Assembly (NCBI GenBank): GCA_028709465.1
Contig: JAQVWY010000009.1
Span: forward strand, 4,046-58,734
DNA: 54,689 bases
Source: Tissierellia bacterium
GTDB lineage: Bacteria > Bacillota > Clostridia > Tissierellales > Sedimentibacteraceae
Direction: 5' to 3'
Made by a program: the position numbers and the translations under genes. The notes under the pieces are model-generated. The model ran no database searches and was not told the DNA's origin. It saw nothing but the letters and a program-made list of their open reading frames with translations. Every line of letters begins with the position of its first letter. The stretch's first letter is position 1. Positions 1-7,641 of the stretch are shown here, in pieces.

Positions 1-21
1 TTCACTATCGTTCAGGATGAC
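1..21. repeat. 3' half of the 74-bp palindromic intergenic element
   Basis: The window opens inside a copy of the dispersed element described at 9761. Only the right arm ending in TTCAGGATGAC is visible, so the left arm may lie outside the window. It precedes the promoter of the two-component operon. Confidence 0.75.
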
Positions 22-62
22 AGAGAATAGTGTTCTCATTCCTTGCTATTTTACAATATAAC

Positions 63-92
63 TTGACAAAAGTCAATTTGCTAATCTATTAT
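63..92 (+). promoter_or_regulatory. Predicted sigma-A promoter of the two-component operon
   Basis: A perfect -35 TTGACA at 63-68 is followed after 18 bases by TATTAT at 87-92. It lies about 150 bases upstream of the response-regulator gene, leaving a long leader that contains the inverted-repeat element at 146-201. The prediction rests on the motif alone. Confidence 0.55.
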
Positions 93-145
93 ATAGAGAA
101 TATATTAATACAAATTTAAGATTGTGATATTATTATATTGAGGAA

Positions 146-201
146 GGGGGACACACCTCTTTAATTTATATTCTACGGTGTCTAATCTCGAGGAATGTCC
201 C
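146..201. repeat. Inverted-repeat element with GGGACA/TGTCCC ends
   Basis: This 56-base segment begins GGGGGACAC and ends GAATGTCCC. It resembles the segment at 2183-2270 in its ends and in an internal TAATCT followed by a GAAATG/GAATG motif. In both places it lies beside the two-component operon. It may be a degenerate REP-like or small palindromic element; no coding sequence is visible in it. Confidence 0.5.
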
Positions 202-239
202 AATAATTATAAATATTTTTGTAATGTGGAGGTAAGTTT

Positions 240-908
240 GTGAGAATATTAATAGTGGAAGATGAAGTCAAGATTACACAAGCATTAAAGTTTTTATTTA
301 CAAAGCAAAAAATTGATGTTGATATTGCTAATGACGGTGCGGAAGGATTGATTTTATCCAGCAAGGACATATATGATGTAATAGTATTAGATATTATGCT
401 TCCTAATGTAAATGGTCTTGATATACTTAAATCCATGAGAAATTCAGGAAATAAAACACCTGTTATAATGTTGACTGCTAAGGATACTGTTGATGATCGT
501 GTATTAGGTCTTGAATCAGGTGCAGATGATTATCTCATAAAGCCCTTTGCAACTAAAGAATTAATTGCACGAGTAAAAGCCTTATCCAGAAGAAAAAATA
601 CTGAATTTATCGGTGAAGTTTATGAATTCGAAAATATTAAATATGATGTAAAGAATTATTTGCTTTATATTGATGACGAGGAGTTTAAACTTCCTTTAAA
701 AGAAGCTATGCTAATGGAAATGTTTATAAAAAAGCCAAGGCAGGTTTTTACAAGAGAACAAATTATAGATAGAATATGGGGATTAGAAGCTGATATATTG
801 GAAAGTAATATTGAGATATATGTACATCATTTAAGGAAAAGGTTAGAACCAACTAATGCAAAGATTGAAACTGTTAGAGGCGTAGGTTATATGCTTAAGG
901 AGAAATAA
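240..908 (+). CDS. OmpR/PhoB-family response regulator
   Basis: This is a 222-residue cytoplasmic transcription factor controlled by the kinase encoded 1 base downstream. Residues 1-115 form a receiver domain: the acidic pair follows the N-terminal ILIVEDE, the phospho-acceptor Asp is in VIVLDIMLP (about residue 51), and the conserved Lys is in LIKPF. Residues about 125-220 form a winged-helix DNA-binding domain ending in the typical VRGVGYMLK motif. The start is TTG or GTG at 240 (read as GTG) behind GGAGG. The stimulus and target genes cannot be told from the sequence. Confidence 0.93.
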   Translation: MRILIVEDEVKITQALKFLFTKQKIDVDIANDGAEGLILSSKDIYDVIVLDIMLPNVNGLDILKSMRNSGNKTPVIMLTAKDTVDDRVLGLESGADDYLIKPFATKELIARVKALSRRKNTEFIGEVYEFENIKYDVKNYLLYIDDEEFKLPLKEAMLMEMFIKKPRQVFTREQIIDRIWGLEADILESNIEIYVHHLRKRLEPTNAKIETVRGVGYMLKEK

Positions 909-909
909 T

Positions 910-2181
910 ATGTTTAGAAAGCTACATATTAAATTAACTGCATACATGGGTATAATTCTTATTATTTTCATGTTTATTATAGCTTCAGGAATTTATTATT
1001 TTACCAGATATATTTTTGAAGATGGTACTAAAAAACTTATGCAATCTGAAGCTGTAAAAATATACTCATATAGTAATTCATTAAAACCAGATTTATCTTT
1101 ATTAGAAGATAGATTTTATTTGTTTTCATTTAATCCAGGAATTGCTTTTATGGGGAACGATAAAATTGAAGCAAATTATATAATTTATTATGATACTGAT
1201 AAATGCATAATTAATAATGATAAAGATAGTATTGTAAATTCCATAAAAAATTTGGCATCCGAATCTTTTAATGAAAAGAGGGATTCTTATGTGATTAGAA
1301 AAGTGGGCGGGATTAATTATAGAGTATATACTAAGTATTTTAATAATGTTTTAAATCCAAGGGTAATTCAAATATATCAAAACACAATAAATGAAGAGAT
1401 TATTTGGTCATTTTTAAGAGCTGTAATATTATCTATCGGTTTTGCAGGGGTGTTTATACTACTTATAATCAGTTATATTTCAACTGGAAAAGCACTTAAG
1501 CCAGTAAAGGAAGCATGGATAAAACAAAAAGAATTTGTAGCAGATGCATCTCATGAATTAAGAACACCTTTGACTGTAATACAAACTAATCTTGATGTAG
1601 TTTTAAGCAATAGTGAAGGAAGTTTCGAGGAAAATGAAGTTTGGTTGGACAATGCATATTCTGAAACTAGAGTAATGGCAAAATTAATTGACCATCTTTT
1701 AATATTAGCTAAAGCTGATTCAAAAGAACAAAGATTAGACATTTCAGAAATTTCTTTAACCGAAATTGTTGATAATATTTGCGCTAATATGGAAAATATC
1801 GCAAAGAAGAAAAATATAGGTTTTGAATTAAATCTTGAAGAGAATGTAGTAATTAAAGGTGATTATGACAAAGTAAGAAGAATGATTGTAATACTCATAG
1901 ATAATGCAATTAAATACACTGAAAAAGGGAAAGTGACTGTAAGTTTATTCACTGAAAAAAATAAAAAGATTTTAACTGTTGAAGATACGGGAACAGGAAT
2001 TAATAAAAACGATATAGATAGAATATTTGATAGGTTTTATAGAGCAGATAAGGCTAGACATAGAGAAGGTGGTTCAGGAATTGGGCTTAGTATTGCAAAA
2101 TGGATTGCAGATGCACATAGGTTTTCCTTAACAGTTGAAAGTGAATATGATGAAGGTAGTAAGTTTACTGTTAGGTTTTAG
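910..2181 (+). CDS. Membrane sensor histidine kinase
   Basis: This 423-residue kinase partners the preceding regulator. It has two membrane helices (about residues 10-32 and 166-190) flanking an extracytoplasmic sensor region of about 130 residues. The dimerisation box SHELRTPL, with its phosphorylated His near residue 214, follows. The HATPase domain shows the N box (LIDNAIKYT), G1 (EDTGTGI) and G2 (GGSGIGLSIA). The linker after the second helix is short and does not look like a full HAMP domain. It is co-transcribed with the regulator (one intervening base). The ligand is unknown. Confidence 0.93.
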   Translation: MFRKLHIKLTAYMGIILIIFMFIIASGIYYFTRYIFEDGTKKLMQSEAVKIYSYSNSLKPDLSLLEDRFYLFSFNPGIAFMGNDKIEANYIIYYDTDKCIINNDKDSIVNSIKNLASESFNEKRDSYVIRKVGGINYRVYTKYFNNVLNPRVIQIYQNTINEEIIWSFLRAVILSIGFAGVFILLIISYISTGKALKPVKEAWIKQKEFVADASHELRTPLTVIQTNLDVVLSNSEGSFEENEVWLDNAYSETRVMAKLIDHLLILAKADSKEQRLDISEISLTEIVDNICANMENIAKKKNIGFELNLEENVVIKGDYDKVRRMIVILIDNAIKYTEKGKVTVSLFTEKNKKILTVEDTGTGINKNDIDRIFDRFYRADKARHREGGSGIGLSIAKWIADAHRFSLTVESEYDEGSKFTVRF

Positions 2182-2182
2182 A

Positions 2183-2270
2183 GGAAAGGGACACATCTTT
2201 AAGGACGGTCAGTCCATGTGGGTAATCTTAAAGAAATGCCCCCAAATTAAAGAAAGGGTGTCCCCTTTCC
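2183..2270. repeat. Inverted-repeat element downstream of the kinase gene
   Basis: The ends GGAAAGGGACAC and GTGTCCCCTTTCC are inverted repeats that differ by one G. A second, inner pair (GGGACAC / GCCCCC) matches the element at 146-201. It fills the whole gap between the convergent kinase and NAD kinase genes and could also act as a bidirectional terminator, although it lacks a clean U-tract. Confidence 0.5.
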
Positions 2271-2271
2271 T

Positions 2272-3081
2272 TTAAAGGAACTTCTCTTTTATTACATTCC
2301 AATAATTGTAATTGTCTGTGATGAGTCTTCTGATTGATTTTTTAGATGTATGGAATTTAGCTAATTTAGTATGACATATATCATAAGAAACTCCATCTGC
2401 TAAAAATGCGATGCAGTAATCATTATATTTTTCAGGAAATATTTTAACTTCAAATACAGGTGGAACTATTACACTGCAGTTTAAACATCGGTATGCATTT
2501 GAAATTATAGGTGATAAAGGCGTAATTTGTAATGTTTTTAAAGATGGATATACTAAACTTCCTCCTGCTGAAAAATTATATGCAGAGCTTCCCATTGGGG
2601 AGGATATTATTATACCATCGCCGCTTATTGTTTCTAGATGATTTGAATCTATAAAAACTTCAAGATGAATTGTTTTCATATCTTTTCTTTTAATGACAAT
2701 ATCATTTACTGCATAAATTTTAATAATATTATCATTATCATTATCATTTATAATTTCACATTCTATTAAATTTATTTCATCAATTGCGAATTTCTTATTT
2801 TTATAATTTTCTATGAATATATCTAAATTTTCAGGCTTTATTTCAGGAAAGAAACCAAGAGTACCTGTATTAATTCCAACGAATGGTATATATGAAAAAT
2901 TGCTGTCTCTTACTGCTCTTAAAAAAGCACCATCCCCCCCAATTGTAATATTTAGTTCAGCATTTGGATTGAAATCTTCGCAACAAATAAATCCATTTTT
3001 ATTTAACATATTAATTAATTCATTTTTTATTTTTAATGTATATTGCTCTTTATTTGAAGCGATATTTATAATTCTGCTCAT
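2272..3081 (-). CDS. nadK: NAD kinase
   Basis: This 269-residue enzyme phosphorylates NAD to NADP in the cytoplasm. Two family motifs are clear: GGDGAFLRAVRD (about residues 48-60; usual form GGDGTFL) and the NAD-binding segment with SPMGSSAYNFSAGG (about 160-173; usual form TPTGSTAYxxSAGG). Both carry Thr-to-Ala or Thr-to-Ser/Met changes from the textbook motif, but the catalytic Asp and the glycines remain. It is transcribed alone, convergent with the kinase gene and divergent from the pseudouridine synthase gene. AGAGG precedes the start. Confidence 0.9.
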   Translation of the reverse strand: MSRIINIASNKEQYTLKIKNELINMLNKNGFICCEDFNPNAELNITIGGDGAFLRAVRDSNFSYIPFVGINTGTLGFFPEIKPENLDIFIENYKNKKFAIDEINLIECEIINDNDNDNIIKIYAVNDIVIKRKDMKTIHLEVFIDSNHLETISGDGIIISSPMGSSAYNFSAGGSLVYPSLKTLQITPLSPIISNAYRCLNCSVIVPPVFEVKIFPEKYNDYCIAFLADGVSYDICHTKLAKFHTSKKSIRRLITDNYNYWNVIKEKFL

Positions 3082-3175
3082 ATTTTATCCTCTTTACATT
3101 AAATACTTTTTATATTATATTAATAATATGGTTTAACCCCCGTGGCCATACCTTTATTTATGAAATGGAGTATTT

Positions 3176-4054
3176 ATGATAAATAATAGTATTAATTATA
3201 CAATACAAGAAAATAATAAAACTGTAAAGAGCATAATGAGAGAAAACTTAAATTTTTCCAGAAGATTATCTAAGAATTTAGAGTTATCAGGAAATATTTT
3301 TTTAAATGGCAAAGAAATTAAATTAAATAAAATTGCTCATAAGGGTGATAATTTATCTATAGAGTTTAATGAGGAAGAAGATGAATATGATGCTGTTCAC
3401 ATTCCCATAAATATATTGTATGAGGATGATGCTATTCTAGCAGTAAATAAGATGCCGTTTATGGTTGTTCATCCAACGAAATCACATCAAAATAATACTG
3501 TTGCAAATGGTGTTGCCTATTATTTTAGAGAACGTGGTATTCAAAGAAAGGTTCGCCTTGTAAACAGATTGGATATGAATACTTCAGGTATTGTAATCAT
3601 TGCAAAAAACCCTTACGCTCATAATAATTTATCAGTTGAAATGAAAATGAATAATGTTGAAAAGTATTATTATGCAATAGTTGAAGGAATAATAGAAGAT
3701 GATAAAGGCACAATAAATGAACCAATTGCAAGATTAAATCCAGATGATATATTGCGTGTGGTTCATCCTTCTGGTAAAGAATGTATAACTCATTATGAGG
3801 TTAAAAAAAGATTACAGGATAAAACCTTAGTTAAATTAAAACTTGAAACAGGCAGGACTCATCAGATTAGAGTTCATATGAAGCATATAGGTCATCCTAT
3901 ATTAGGAGATACATTGTATGGACGAAAAAGTGATGTTATTAACAGACAGGCTTTACATTGTTACGAAATGAAGTTTAATCACCCAATAACTGGGCGAGAA
4001 ATAAATATTAAGGCAGAAATGCCAGAAGACATGACAAAATTAATTAATAATTGA
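3176..4054 (+). CDS. RluA-family RNA pseudouridine synthase
   Basis: This 292-residue enzyme isomerises uridine to pseudouridine in rRNA or tRNA. Residues about 12-65 resemble an S4-type RNA-binding segment. The catalytic motif RLDMNTSG (consensus RLDxxTSG, catalytic Asp) lies near residue 125, and the later GRTHQIRVHMKHIGHPILGD block is typical of RluA/RluD-type enzymes. The exact uridine target cannot be assigned. A 77-base gap with ATTCTGCATT repeats separates it from the asparaginase gene. Confidence 0.92.
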   Translation: MINNSINYTIQENNKTVKSIMRENLNFSRRLSKNLELSGNIFLNGKEIKLNKIAHKGDNLSIEFNEEEDEYDAVHIPINILYEDDAILAVNKMPFMVVHPTKSHQNNTVANGVAYYFRERGIQRKVRLVNRLDMNTSGIVIIAKNPYAHNNLSVEMKMNNVEKYYYAIVEGIIEDDKGTINEPIARLNPDDILRVVHPSGKECITHYEVKKRLQDKTLVKLKLETGRTHQIRVHMKHIGHPILGDTLYGRKSDVINRQALHCYEMKFNHPITGREINIKAEMPEDMTKLINN

Positions 4055-4090
4055 AAATTTTAGAATGAACAATTATTATATAATCTATGC

Positions 4091-4117
4091 ATTCTGCATT
4101 AATAATTCTGCATTAAT
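4091..4117. repeat. ATTCTGCATT repeat upstream of asparaginase
   Basis: Two close copies of (A)ATTCTGCATT(AAT) lie immediately before the Shine-Dalgarno sequence of the asparaginase gene. The same motif occurs at 9934-9961 and 21288-21318, each time just before a ribosome-binding site. Its inverse, AATGCAGAAT, forms an array at 9690-9737. Confidence 0.6.
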
Positions 4118-4131
4118 AAAGGGAGGATTAA

Positions 4132-5127
4132 ATGAAAAAAGTTTTGCTGATTGCAACTGGAGGGACAATAGCATCGCTAAAAACATCCGATGGATTAGCT
4201 CCAGGTATCACATCTGATGAGTTAATAAAGTACGTTCCAGAAATAAAGAGTTATTGCGAAGTAGATACTATTCAAATATTAAATATTGATAGCACAAATA
4301 TACAACCTGAATATTGGATTTTGATTACTGAAACTATAGAGAAGAATTACGATAAATATGATGGCTTTGTAATATCCCATGGAACAGATACAATGGCATA
4401 TACTGCTTCAGCTCTTTCTTATTTAATACAAAATCTAACTAAAACAATTGTTATTACTGGATCACAAAAACCAATAAATGCAGAAATAACAGATGCCAGA
4501 AGGAATTTGCTAGACAGCTTTAGATTTGCATGTGAGGATGGTGCAAGGGGAGTTTATGTTGTTTTCGATGGTAAAGCAATTATTGGCACAAGAGCAAAAA
4601 AAACAAAGTCTAAAAGCTATAATGCATTTGATAGTATCAATTATCCTATTGCTGCATTTATTGATGATAATAGAATTACTAGATATATCAGAAGTGAGGA
4701 AAGAAAAAAGGATTTAATATTTTATAAAAAAATTTATCCTAGTATTTTCTTATTAAAGTTAGCTCCAGGAATGGAGCCAGATGTATTAGATTATATTGGA
4801 GAAAAGTACGAAGGTATTGTTATCGAAAGCTATGGTGTTGGAGGACTGCCATTTTATGATAAAAGAAATTTTCTTGAAAAATTAGGGCACTTATCAGATA
4901 CAGGAAAAGTTGTTGTTATTGCAACGCAGGTAATGCTTGAGGGAAGCGATATGGGAGTATATGAAGTTGGTGTTAAGGCATTGAAGCAATATAAAATACT
5001 ACAGGCATATGATATGACAATTGAATCTGCAGTAACTAAACTTATGTGGATAATGGCTGAAACTAAAGAATTTGATAAAGTGAAAGAAATGTTTTATACT
5101 AAAATAAATGACGATATTATGGTATGA
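4132..5127 (+). CDS. ansA: Type I (cytoplasmic) L-asparaginase
   Basis: This 331-residue enzyme hydrolyses asparagine to aspartate and ammonia. The two catalytic Thr motifs are present: ATGGTIAS (residues 8-15) and SHGTDTMAYTASAL (near residue 83). There is no signal peptide, which fits the low-affinity cytoplasmic class rather than the secreted type II class. GGGAGG precedes the start. The next gene (PHP protein) starts 7 bases after the stop, so the two are probably co-transcribed. Confidence 0.92.
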   Translation: MKKVLLIATGGTIASLKTSDGLAPGITSDELIKYVPEIKSYCEVDTIQILNIDSTNIQPEYWILITETIEKNYDKYDGFVISHGTDTMAYTASALSYLIQNLTKTIVITGSQKPINAEITDARRNLLDSFRFACEDGARGVYVVFDGKAIIGTRAKKTKSKSYNAFDSINYPIAAFIDDNRITRYIRSEERKKDLIFYKKIYPSIFLLKLAPGMEPDVLDYIGEKYEGIVIESYGVGGLPFYDKRNFLEKLGHLSDTGKVVVIATQVMLEGSDMGVYEVGVKALKQYKILQAYDMTIESAVTKLMWIMAETKEFDKVKEMFYTKINDDIMV

Positions 5128-5134
5128 GGTATAT

Positions 5135-5950
5135 ATGAAAAAAGTTGATATGCATATGCATACATGCGCTTCTGATGGTACATGGGACGAATTTGAGTTA
5201 AAGGACGAATTAAAGAAAAATAAAATAAATATATTTTCAATAACGGATCATGATAGTATTGATAATGTAAGAAAAATGGATAAAATATTAAATTCAAATG
5301 ATGAATTGGAATTTATTCCTGGCGTTGAATTGACAACGTCTTATGATGATAAAGAATATCATTTAACATTATATAATTATGATGATAAAAATACTTTATT
5401 TTTAGATTTAATTAACTGGACCAAAGAAAAAAGGATCAGCGCTAATAAAGAATATATAGAAAATTATGTATCGAATAAATATGATAGTGTAACAAAAGAA
5501 GATTTTGAAAAATATGAATATAACAGAAAACGTGGAGGCTGGAAATCGGCTAATTATTTAATTGATAAAGGAATTCATAAAGATTATTACACGCATTTAA
5601 CTGATGTAAAGAAGTCTGGATATAAGGCTGATCTAAAAGATCCTGAAGAAGTTATTAAAATAGCCAAAAAAAGTGGTGGTAAGGTATTTCTTGCTCATCC
5701 ATCATACCATTATAAAAATAGCTATATGCCTGAAGATGAATTAAAGCGTTGGATTGAAATGGGTATTGATGGAATAGAATGCTATTCTCCATATAATGAG
5801 AAATTTATAGATTATTATGTAAAATTTTGCAAACAAAATAATTTAATGATTTCTGGAGGTTCTGATTGCCACGGAGATTTTATTAAAACTAGAAAGCTAG
5901 GGCTTCCTCATGTTGAGTTAAAAGATATTAATATTAAAGGATTATTATAG
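5135..5950 (+). CDS. PHP-domain phosphoesterase (YciV/TrpH-like)
   Basis: This is a protein of about 271 residues with metal-binding motifs of the polymerase-and-histidinol-phosphatase superfamily: DMHMHTCASDGTW at the N-terminus, ITDHDS near residue 38, AHPSYHY and GGSDCHGD towards the C-terminus. Relatives such as YciV degrade short RNAs or 3',5'-bisphosphate nucleosides; the substrate here is inferred only from the family. I chose the ATG at 5135 because GAGGT lies 5 bases before it and the protein then starts MKKVDMHMHT. An upstream in-frame ATG at 5108 lies inside the asparaginase gene. Confidence 0.82.
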   Translation: MKKVDMHMHTCASDGTWDEFELKDELKKNKINIFSITDHDSIDNVRKMDKILNSNDELEFIPGVELTTSYDDKEYHLTLYNYDDKNTLFLDLINWTKEKRISANKEYIENYVSNKYDSVTKEDFEKYEYNRKRGGWKSANYLIDKGIHKDYYTHLTDVKKSGYKADLKDPEEVIKIAKKSGGKVFLAHPSYHYKNSYMPEDELKRWIEMGIDGIECYSPYNEKFIDYYVKFCKQNNLMISGGSDCHGDFIKTRKLGLPHVELKDINIKGLL

Positions 5951-5960
5951 GGGTGATCAC

Positions 5961-6656
5961 ATGTTTATGAATGAAAATGTAACTGCCATTATAGTTTCTG
6001 CAGGCAAAGGTACTAGAATGGGTTCTGAAATTCCTAAACAGTATATGACTATTGCAGGGAAAACTATTTTAGATACCACATTATATAAATTTGATAGAGA
6101 TAAATTAGTTGATGAAATAATACTTGTAGTAAACAAGGAAGACATTGATTTTGTAAGAGAAGAAATAGCATGTAATTACGATAAGGTTTCAATGGTTCTA
6201 AAAGGCGGAAAAACAAGAACAGAATCTGTTTATGAAGGTATCAAAAGATTATCAAAATATTGTAAAGTAGTTCTTATTCATGATGGAGTAAGACCTTTTA
6301 TTTCATATCGGTTAATTAATACATGTATAGAAAAAGCTTATAAATATAAAGCTTGCATTCCAGTAATTGATGTGGTGGATACTATAAAAGAAGTACAAAA
6401 TGGTTGCGTAGAAAAAACTTTGGACAGATCAATGCTAAAAGCTGTACAAACACCCCAAGTTTTTGATGCTGAATTAATCAGAAATTGCTATGAAAGAGTT
6501 GTAAATGAAGATTATGACATTAACTTTACAGATGATGCATCAATTGTTGAATATTATGGACATAAAGTAAAAACAGTGGAAGGCTTAAGCAGAAATATAA
6601 AAATAACCACACCTCTTGATTTAAGAATAGCTGAAATATTTGCAAGTATTTATTAG
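5961..6656 (+). CDS. ispD: 2-C-methyl-D-erythritol 4-phosphate cytidylyltransferase
   Basis: This is the third enzyme of the non-mevalonate isoprenoid pathway; it joins CTP to MEP. Diagnostic motifs are SAGKGTRMGSEIPKQYM at residues 13-29, HDGVRPFIS, TPQVFD and TDDASIVE. Its 231 residues match the usual length. The gene begins 10 bases after the PHP gene behind GGGGTGAT, so it probably ends an operon running from the asparaginase gene, closed by the terminator at 6672. The partner gene ispF lies 2.5 kb further on. Confidence 0.94.
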   Translation: MFMNENVTAIIVSAGKGTRMGSEIPKQYMTIAGKTILDTTLYKFDRDKLVDEIILVVNKEDIDFVREEIACNYDKVSMVLKGGKTRTESVYEGIKRLSKYCKVVLIHDGVRPFISYRLINTCIEKAYKYKACIPVIDVVDTIKEVQNGCVEKTLDRSMLKAVQTPQVFDAELIRNCYERVVNEDYDINFTDDASIVEYYGHKVKTVEGLSRNIKITTPLDLRIAEIFASIY

Positions 6657-6671
6657 AACTGTATAAAAATG

Positions 6672-6716
6672 AAGGATACGAATATTTGTTAGTAGTATCC
6701 TTTAATTTATTTTTTG
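6672..6716 (+). terminator. Rho-independent terminator after ispD
   Basis: The stem AAGGATAC / GTATCCTT (6672-6679 with 6695-6702) is followed by a T-rich tail. It separates ispD from the DUF2975 cassette. Confidence 0.75.
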
Positions 6717-6817
6717 TAGATACTACCTCTTTAAAAGTAATATTAGAAATATGCCTATTTCATTAAGCATATATATCAATAAATAATAAATAATTATTGT
6801 AAAACGATAAATAATTA

Positions 6818-6845
6818 TTGACTTATGGAATATATTTGATATAAT
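6818..6845 (+). promoter_or_regulatory. Predicted promoter of the DUF2975/XRE/DUF4173 cassette
   Basis: TTGACT (6818-6823) and TATAAT (6840-6845) are separated by 16 bases. Together with the terminator just upstream, this gives the cassette its own transcription unit with a leader of about 100 bases. Confidence 0.6.
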
Positions 6846-6875
6846 TGTTTTAAGATGAAAATTATTCAAAAATTG

Positions 6876-6925
6876 AATATTGGCCGATGATTTTATATGT
6901 AGTTTTGGTATTGGGCCAAGATATT
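6876..6925 (+). promoter_or_regulatory. Hairpin in the leader of the DUF2975 gene
   Basis: The arms AATATTGGCC (6876-6885) and GGCCAAGATATT (6914-6925) are complementary apart from one bulged G and enclose a 28-base loop. It lies between the predicted transcription start and the ribosome-binding site. It could be an operator for the XRE-type regulator in the cassette or an RNA structure; the sequence does not decide. Confidence 0.45.
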
Positions 6926-6949
6926 TGATTTTTATACTAGGAGGTTAAT

Positions 6950-7402
6950 ATGTACCATAAAAGTGTTGTACATTATATTACTAAAGTTTGTATTGATATT
7001 TTGTTTTATGCAGGAATAGTATGCTGTATTTTAATTCCCTTTTCATCAAAATGGCTATTTACCTATTTTAATATAGCAAACGAAAAAGCAGTATTTATGA
7101 AAAGTGTTTTATTAATATCTGGAATTTCTAGCGTATATATTTTGTGGCAATTAAAAGTGATTTTTAGAACTTTATTAGAAGGCAATCCATTTATTTATGC
7201 TAATGTTTCATGCCTTAGAAAAATTGCAGTAGCTTGTTTAGTAATTTCATTTATTTATTTTATAAAAATGATATTTATGCCTACTATTTCAACTATAGTT
7301 ATAATAGCAATATTTATAATAGCATGTTTATTGTGCTTAACCTTAAAGGATTTGTTTAAGCAATCTATTTACTATAAAGATGAAAATGATTTAACAGTGT
7401 AG
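6950..7402 (+). CDS. DUF2975 membrane protein
   Basis: This 150-residue integral membrane protein has four hydrophobic helices (about residues 13-35, 48-65, 88-106 and 113-135). Its overall pattern is that of the DUF2975 family, which is commonly found next to a small XRE-type regulator. AGGAGG precedes the start by 4 bases. It is followed after 11 bases by exactly such a regulator gene. The molecular function is unknown. Confidence 0.75.
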   Translation: MYHKSVVHYITKVCIDILFYAGIVCCILIPFSSKWLFTYFNIANEKAVFMKSVLLISGISSVYILWQLKVIFRTLLEGNPFIYANVSCLRKIAVACLVISFIYFIKMIFMPTISTIVIIAIFIIACLLCLTLKDLFKQSIYYKDENDLTV

Positions 7403-7413
7403 GGGGTAATAAT

Positions 7414-7641
7414 ATGGCAATAATAATACAGCTTGATGTAATGATGGCTAAAAGAAAGATAGGGCTTATGGAACTGGCTGAAAAGATAAATATAACTCCT
7501 GCTAATTTGTCAATATTAAAAAACAACAAGGCTAAGGCTATAAGGCTTTCAACATTAGATGAAATATGCAAAGCATTAGATTGTCAGCCTGGTGATATTA
7601 TTGAATATGTGAAGGAGGATGAAGATGAGCGACAGAATTAA
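7414..7641 (+). CDS. Small XRE-family (Cro/CI-type) regulator
   Basis: This 75-residue protein is almost entirely a helix-turn-helix domain (MELAEKINITPANLSILKNN, then TLDEICKALDCQPGDIIEYV), as in YozG-like regulators. It lies between two membrane-protein genes and overlaps the next gene by 17 bases, so the three are surely co-transcribed. It probably regulates its own operon, perhaps through the leader palindrome at 6876-6925 (inference). Confidence 0.85.
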   Translation: MAIIIQLDVMMAKRKIGLMELAEKINITPANLSILKNNKAKAIRLSTLDEICKALDCQPGDIIEYVKEDEDERQN

